This document shows, one piece after another, positions 6,601 through 9,974 of a stretch of DNA of 9,974 nt (positions are counted from its first letter, which is position 1; every line of letters starts with the position of its first letter). A model generated the notes under the pieces. It saw only the letters and a program-made list of their open reading frames with translations. It searched no databases and had not been told where the DNA came from. Source of the stretch: Clostridia bacterium (GTDB lineage Bacteria > Bacillota > Clostridia > Saccharofermentanales > UBA5734); assembly GCA_018056585.1 (NCBI GenBank), contig JAGPFK010000025.1, positions 1 through 9,974 on the forward strand. Reading direction: 5' to 3'. A program made the position numbers and the translations under genes.

Positions 6601-9600
6601 TATCACCGCTTTTTTCGTGGCTCATCAGCCGACAAAAACGACATGCGGCGAAATTTATCTCAGCCGCCCAATTATCTGAGCTGCGATTGACAGCCAGACG
6701 AATCTGGCGCTTTTTTGAAGAACAGATGAAAAATGAAAATCATTGGTTGTGTCCGGATTGTTTTCAGGAATACCCTGGCCCAAAGATTGCCGACAAGACA
6801 TCACCAACCAATATCGGATTACAGTTACTGGCCTTGCTTTCAGCCCGTGATCTGGGCTATGTGAGTCTGCTTCGCATGCTCGAACTCTGTGATCGGATTG
6901 TTTTAACCATTGAATCGTTACCAAAATGGAACGGACATTTATTCAATTGGTATAACATCAAAACACTTCAGGTCCTGAATCCTCGCTACGTCTCAACGGT
7001 AGATAGCGGTAATTTTGCGGCTCATTTTCTGACATTAAAGCAAGGGCTGATCAGCGAAAAAACAGCTCCCATCTTTAAATCCTCCGACTTGCTGGGGCTC
7101 AATGATACCTGTCTTTTGGCCGGGTGGTCCAAGGAAGATCTGAAAGATGAGATCCATTCCGAGAAGGATTTTGAGGCTTATCTTACTTTTATTCTCGAGC
7201 AAACACCGACGCCCTGCGATCCGGCTTTTCTTGCTCTTGCAAGGAACCTTTGCAGAGAATTTCTGGAAGAACAGCAAAGATTTAAAGGGAGCGGCTACCC
7301 CGGGAATCATGTTTCCTTACAGCAACTGGCCAAAGACGGGAACGAAGCGGCAGAAAAGTATATCCGACTGATTCATTCGCTGGTCAACAGCATCGACCGG
7401 ATCGTCCAGGACATCAACTTTAAGATTTTATACGATCCGGATGTTCACCTTTTTCATATCGGCTATAACGTTGCAACTCAAACAGCCGACGCCAGTCATT
7501 ATGATTTGTTGGCCTCTGAAGCCAGAACAGCCAGTTTGTTTGCGATTGCAAAGGGAGATGTGCCACAAAAGCATTGGTTTCGGCTCGGCCGTCCTTTGAC
7601 GATGGTCCGCGGCATTCCGACCAGTGTTTCCTGGAGTGGATCGATGTTTGAGTATCTGATGCCAAATCTGATCATGAAATCCCCGCTTGGCAGTTTTATG
7701 CAGCAAAGCTGCCGGGCCGCTGTTTTGTGCCAGATCCGATATGGTAAAAAAATGAAAATGCCCTGGGGTGTTTCTGAATCGCAATATTATCGATTTGATA
7801 CCAATTCCAATTATCAATACGGCCCATTTGGAATCCCGAAGCTCCGTCTTCAGGCCACATTGCGTCCGGCGAGGGTTATAGCACCCTATGCGACCATGCT
7901 TGCTCTTTATACGCTACCCAGAAAAGCGCTGCAGAACATTTCTGTTCTTAGAAAATGCAAGGCTGAAAAAGATTACGGTTTTTATGAAGCATTGGATTTC
8001 AACCATCCGGACCCTGAACGTCTTCAACCCTTCTCACTGGTCCGCTCGTTCATGGCTCACCATCAGGGAATGAGCCTCGTGTCCATCAACAATCTGCTGA
8101 ATCAGAATATCATGCCTAAACGTTTTCACGAAGAGCCGCTGATTCAATCGGCAGAATTCTTGTTAGAAGAGAAACAGTCCGAGCCTATCGTAGCTTTGGC
8201 AAGGCGTGGTTATACCATCAGCGCTGATCTGGAGGAATTTTCCGAAAAGAGCATTGAAAGCCGAATTATAAGTAAATACAATCTGATTCAGCCGATTTGC
8301 CATGTCCTTTCTAACAACCATTACGTACTGATGCAAACCTCCGATGGAGCCGGATATTCCCGATGCGATCGCTGGATGGTCACACGCTGGAATCCGGATT
8401 TTATCAGATATTCTGCCGGCACATTTATTTACGTCAAGAATCAGACAACACAACAAGTGTGGAGTACCTCCTACCTGCCGACACGCGTTGAGCCAGAAGA
8501 GTATCAGGCTATTTTTCATCATGATCACATTGAATACAATCGGCTGGATGGGGCTATTCAAACGACGACACGCATCACCATCTCGCCTCATGAGCATTTT
8601 GAAATCCGGCGGGTCACTTTAACCAACCACGGAATACAGCCGGTAGAAATTGAATTAACCAGTTATCTTGAAGCGGTGGCCGACGAGATGATGGCCGACT
8701 TTATGCATCCGGCTTTCAGCAAACTTTTTTTGCAGACCGAATACGTGGCGGATCAGAACCTCCTGATTGCAGAACGAAGAAAACGCAGTGCGCAAGATCC
8801 ATCGCGCTATGTCTATCATCTGTTGATTCCTGAAGGCAGACTGACTCGTCCTGTCCAATTTACAACCGATAGAAAAAGCTTTATCGGTCGCGGCGGTTCG
8901 CTTGCCAAACCGATCACGATCAGCAATGAAATCCCTTTGAATGGCCAGGTTGGGTTTTCCAGAGACACAATCTTCAGTTTGCGCGCAATTATGCGGCTGC
9001 CAGCCCGTGGGAAGATGAGTGTGAGCTTTGTCACAGGCTTTTGCAGCAATCGGAATGATATTCAGAACATCAGCCGTGATCTGCACAGGCCCTTTCAGAT
9101 TATGGATTTATTCAAACGCGCCTTGACCAGCAGTGAACTTGAGCTCAAATATTTGAATATCAGTTCACATCAATTAAATGCTGCGCAAAATTTGATCAGC
9201 TACCTGTATTTCCCAGAAGCCATCCATCCGGAACAACAATCAGCGCTGAAACAGCTCAAACTCAGTCAAAGCGGCTTATGGCGCTTTGGTATTTCAGGTG
9301 ACTACCCGCTCATTCTTTTAAAAGTTCAAAGCGTCAGTGAACTGCCGATCATTCGTGATGTTTTATTAGCCTATGAATACCTGAAGCTCAATCAAGTCGA
9401 TACGGACCTTGTGATCATTAATGAAGAACCAGCCAGTTATGCTCAAGAGCTGGAACATCGCCTCCGTGAACTAACGGCCAACTTAAAAATTTACAGCCGG
9501 GGTGAAAACAAACCGAGCCTTTTTATATTGCCACGCCATTTTATATCAGACGAGGAATACCATTTGTTGCTTTCTGTCTCCAGAGTTATCCTGGATGGGA

Positions 9601-9974
9601 AGAGCGGTCTTTATGCTCATACGATCAGTCCAAGAGTCCAGGACAAGAGAAACCCCAAAGTCGGTGATCAATCCGTCATTCCTCTTCTGCCCGGTCCACC
9701 CCTGCCAATCGGAGGTAAAATCCAAAAACCTTTGCTAGAGGATCATCTCGAGTATTTCAACGGTTTTGGCGGATTTGCCAATCTTGGACAGGAATATGAA
9801 ATCCTGCCTTCCGCTGAACGGATCACGCCCATGCCATGGATAAATGTGATCGCAAACGAAAATTTCGGATTTTTGATCTCTGAGATTGGCGCCGGATATA
9901 CATGGGCTGACAACAGCCGGGAAAACAAACTCTCAGGCTGGTCGAATGATCCCATCCTCGATCCGGCTTCAGAA
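3603..9974 (+). CDS. Cyclic beta-1,2-glucan synthase (GT84-GH189-GH94), 3' end outside window
   Basis: One frame stays open for 2124 codons to the window edge. Members of this family (Brucella Cgs, rhizobial NdvB) are inner-membrane enzymes of about 2800 residues that make cyclic beta-1,2-glucan from UDP-glucose, so roughly 700 residues are missing. Order: helix 17-31; N-terminal region with the DGPAKGYPRVYALA block; helices 440-456 and 473-495; a GT84 domain with WMGWERKRGKL, D657-A-D659, TGKG 744-747, SHD771, and the R802-x-x-R805-W806 motif; helices at 842-856, 859-878, 966-981 and 986-1005; a cyclization domain (~1020-1535) with TSPTNIG 1066-1072, DSGN 1134-1137, DLLASEAR with E1306, E1350, WGVSES with E1392, and MAHHQGM 1484-1490; the GH94 beta-sandwich (~1570-1810, HPAFSKLF at 1702-1709); a linker with QSGLWRFGISGD 1889-1900; and the beginning of the GH94 catalytic region, ending in NSRENKLSGWSNDP. 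I see no frameshift. ATG 3603 is chosen for its GGAGTG; 3567 and 3570 are alternatives. It is divergent from the ruv operon. Confidence 0.95.
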   Translation, partial: MPLFLNPLSIELSPRHFITAVIVLLILWLLWRIGRLFRQYTRHQLIWSSGFERQVSDLNEQEARQHMRQIAQQHKHARRAKSGVIRSVHQSVYFRLKLLRYQLRKTPVEIIAIMPASLWVFENYHLLYRELKNFQAVGGSRRFSRLPRLNDGPAKGYPRVYALAKEIIAISYHLDAPLLRDLLMAYQEEQELSISELWAFQNILSLCLLEEIIRETQKILQTIKIKTKAESDLAKIMPLVLKREQDLTSILSGHLSDDLIRNPLYCVHLIHRLKTLSVDDAELLSWLNHQLGADQCPGNDWISYLVSQESRFEANSEALISALMTSLKTVSDLNWESLFSKVCKVDATLSSDPVYEKMTSESKSQYRAVIEKLSRQSQIPESQIAQEVVHLAAESSGDAKKGHVGYYLFPPGYYLLLDRLFGTGQRRRILDKLNWFVTRSAYFLFIVAALTVILFLSDHFLIRPFGAGRTAEVVLLIFLFLPACDLGIFLANFIFTRLVKPKPLPALDFTSYIPEECRTFVVMPVIINKPEQVLTYARKLEIYYLANRHKNLHFALLVDYPDAEKEIMPEDEVILKLSIEAISELNSRYIDKPSRFYLFTRPRKWNPSQNCWMGWERKRGKLEAFNAFLCGEANPGIDLIIGDEEIIKKVRYIITLDADTELLRDGAAQLIGIMAHPLNKPCIDPVKNRITEGYAIVQSEIRTRISSQSASLFAKFFSGQAGIDPYASVVSDLYQDLFSEGIYTGKGIYDLLVFHRLLGGVIPENSVLSHDLLEGSLARCAFASKVKLLDSCPASVISYAQREHRWIRGDWQLLPWIFSKSAINGLSRWKMIDNLRRSLKWPALLSLLFVNILLLPDQFWLSLIFCFAEPILLIAQYLIRLIWRRILNPTARFARRVIYEQLSTLVVQPLLNFILLPYRAYLALDAIIRTIYRLLISKRNLLEWQTAEAIEMNLQNRLSDDYKRMAFSPMAGLVLLVLSWIQVRPPVLIFWLAVSFSFVLSPLFSWLISRQKRHAAKFISAAQLSELRLTARRIWRFFEEQMKNENHWLCPDCFQEYPGPKIADKTSPTNIGLQLLALLSARDLGYVSLLRMLELCDRIVLTIESLPKWNGHLFNWYNIKTLQVLNPRYVSTVDSGNFAAHFLTLKQGLISEKTAPIFKSSDLLGLNDTCLLAGWSKEDLKDEIHSEKDFEAYLTFILEQTPTPCDPAFLALARNLCREFLEEQQRFKGSGYPGNHVSLQQLAKDGNEAAEKYIRLIHSLVNSIDRIVQDINFKILYDPDVHLFHIGYNVATQTADASHYDLLASEARTASLFAIAKGDVPQKHWFRLGRPLTMVRGIPTSVSWSGSMFEYLMPNLIMKSPLGSFMQQSCRAAVLCQIRYGKKMKMPWGVSESQYYRFDTNSNYQYGPFGIPKLRLQATLRPARVIAPYATMLALYTLPRKALQNISVLRKCKAEKDYGFYEALDFNHPDPERLQPFSLVRSFMAHHQGMSLVSINNLLNQNIMPKRFHEEPLIQSAEFLLEEKQSEPIVALARRGYTISADLEEFSEKSIESRIISKYNLIQPICHVLSNNHYVLMQTSDGAGYSRCDRWMVTRWNPDFIRYSAGTFIYVKNQTTQQVWSTSYLPTRVEPEEYQAIFHHDHIEYNRLDGAIQTTTRITISPHEHFEIRRVTLTNHGIQPVEIELTSYLEAVADEMMADFMHPAFSKLFLQTEYVADQNLLIAERRKRSAQDPSRYVYHLLIPEGRLTRPVQFTTDRKSFIGRGGSLAKPITISNEIPLNGQVGFSRDTIFSLRAIMRLPARGKMSVSFVTGFCSNRNDIQNISRDLHRPFQIMDLFKRALTSSELELKYLNISSHQLNAAQNLISYLYFPEAIHPEQQSALKQLKLSQSGLWRFGISGDYPLILLKVQSVSELPIIRDVLLAYEYLKLNQVDTDLVIINEEPASYAQELEHRLRELTANLKIYSRGENKPSLFILPRHFISDEEYHLLLSVSRVILDGKSGLYAHTISPRVQDKRNPKVGDQSVIPLLPGPPLPIGGKIQKPLLEDHLEYFNGFGGFANLGQEYEILPSAERITPMPWINVIANENFGFLISEIGAGYTWADNSRENKLSGWSNDPILDPASE

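Noticed and set aside
7428..7817. Open frame of 129 codons on the minus strand, and similar antisense frames between 4920 and 9955
   Set aside because: All lie opposite the strongly conserved synthase frame, lack recognisable domains or ribosome binding sites, and look like codon-bias shadows.
1..9974. Search for a mobile element, CRISPR array, toxin-antitoxin, phage-defence or other undescribed system
   Set aside because: Every coding stretch is explained by a known family, the only spacer over 100 bases is 3441-3602, and no transposase, integrase, repeat array or RNA gene was seen.

Overview
The window looks like chromosomal DNA from a low-to-mid GC, Gram-positive-type bacterium, most likely Bacillota of the class Clostridia. 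The reasons are the gene set (an RqcH/NFACT protein, a ruvC-ruvA-ruvB cluster, QueH instead of QueG), strong AAGGAGG-type ribosome binding sites, and GTG starts. This placement is an inference; no rRNA or other marker gene is present.

Layout: (1) 2-502, plus strand: the 3' end of an rqcH gene, encoding the NFACT-R domain of the ribosome quality control factor. (2) 494-3440, minus strand: a compact four-gene operon read leftwards as ruvC, ruvA, ruvB, queH. RuvA, RuvB and RuvC form the Holliday junction branch migration and resolution machine; QueH performs the last step of queuosine synthesis in tRNA. The queH and rqcH genes converge and overlap at their stop codons by 9 bases. (3) 3441-3602: a short divergent intergenic region with a candidate promoter for each side and two LexA-box-like sequences, one of them just downstream of the likely ruvC -10 element. 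(4) 3603-9974, plus strand: one uninterrupted reading frame of at least 2124 codons that runs off the end of the window. It encodes a giant membrane-bound cyclic beta-1,2-glucan synthase: an N-terminal region, a GT84 glycosyltransferase flanked by membrane helices, a GH189-type cyclization domain, and a GH94-type chain-length-controlling region cut off by the window edge.

Functionally the left side is housekeeping (translation rescue, DNA recombination, tRNA modification), and the right side is one very large enzyme that polymerises, trims and cyclises a beta-1,2-linked glucan from UDP-glucose. No mobile element, CRISPR array, tRNA or rRNA was recognised. I found no convincing undescribed system. 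The best leads are the possible SOS control of the ruv operon and the cyclic glucan synthase in a probable Gram-positive host.
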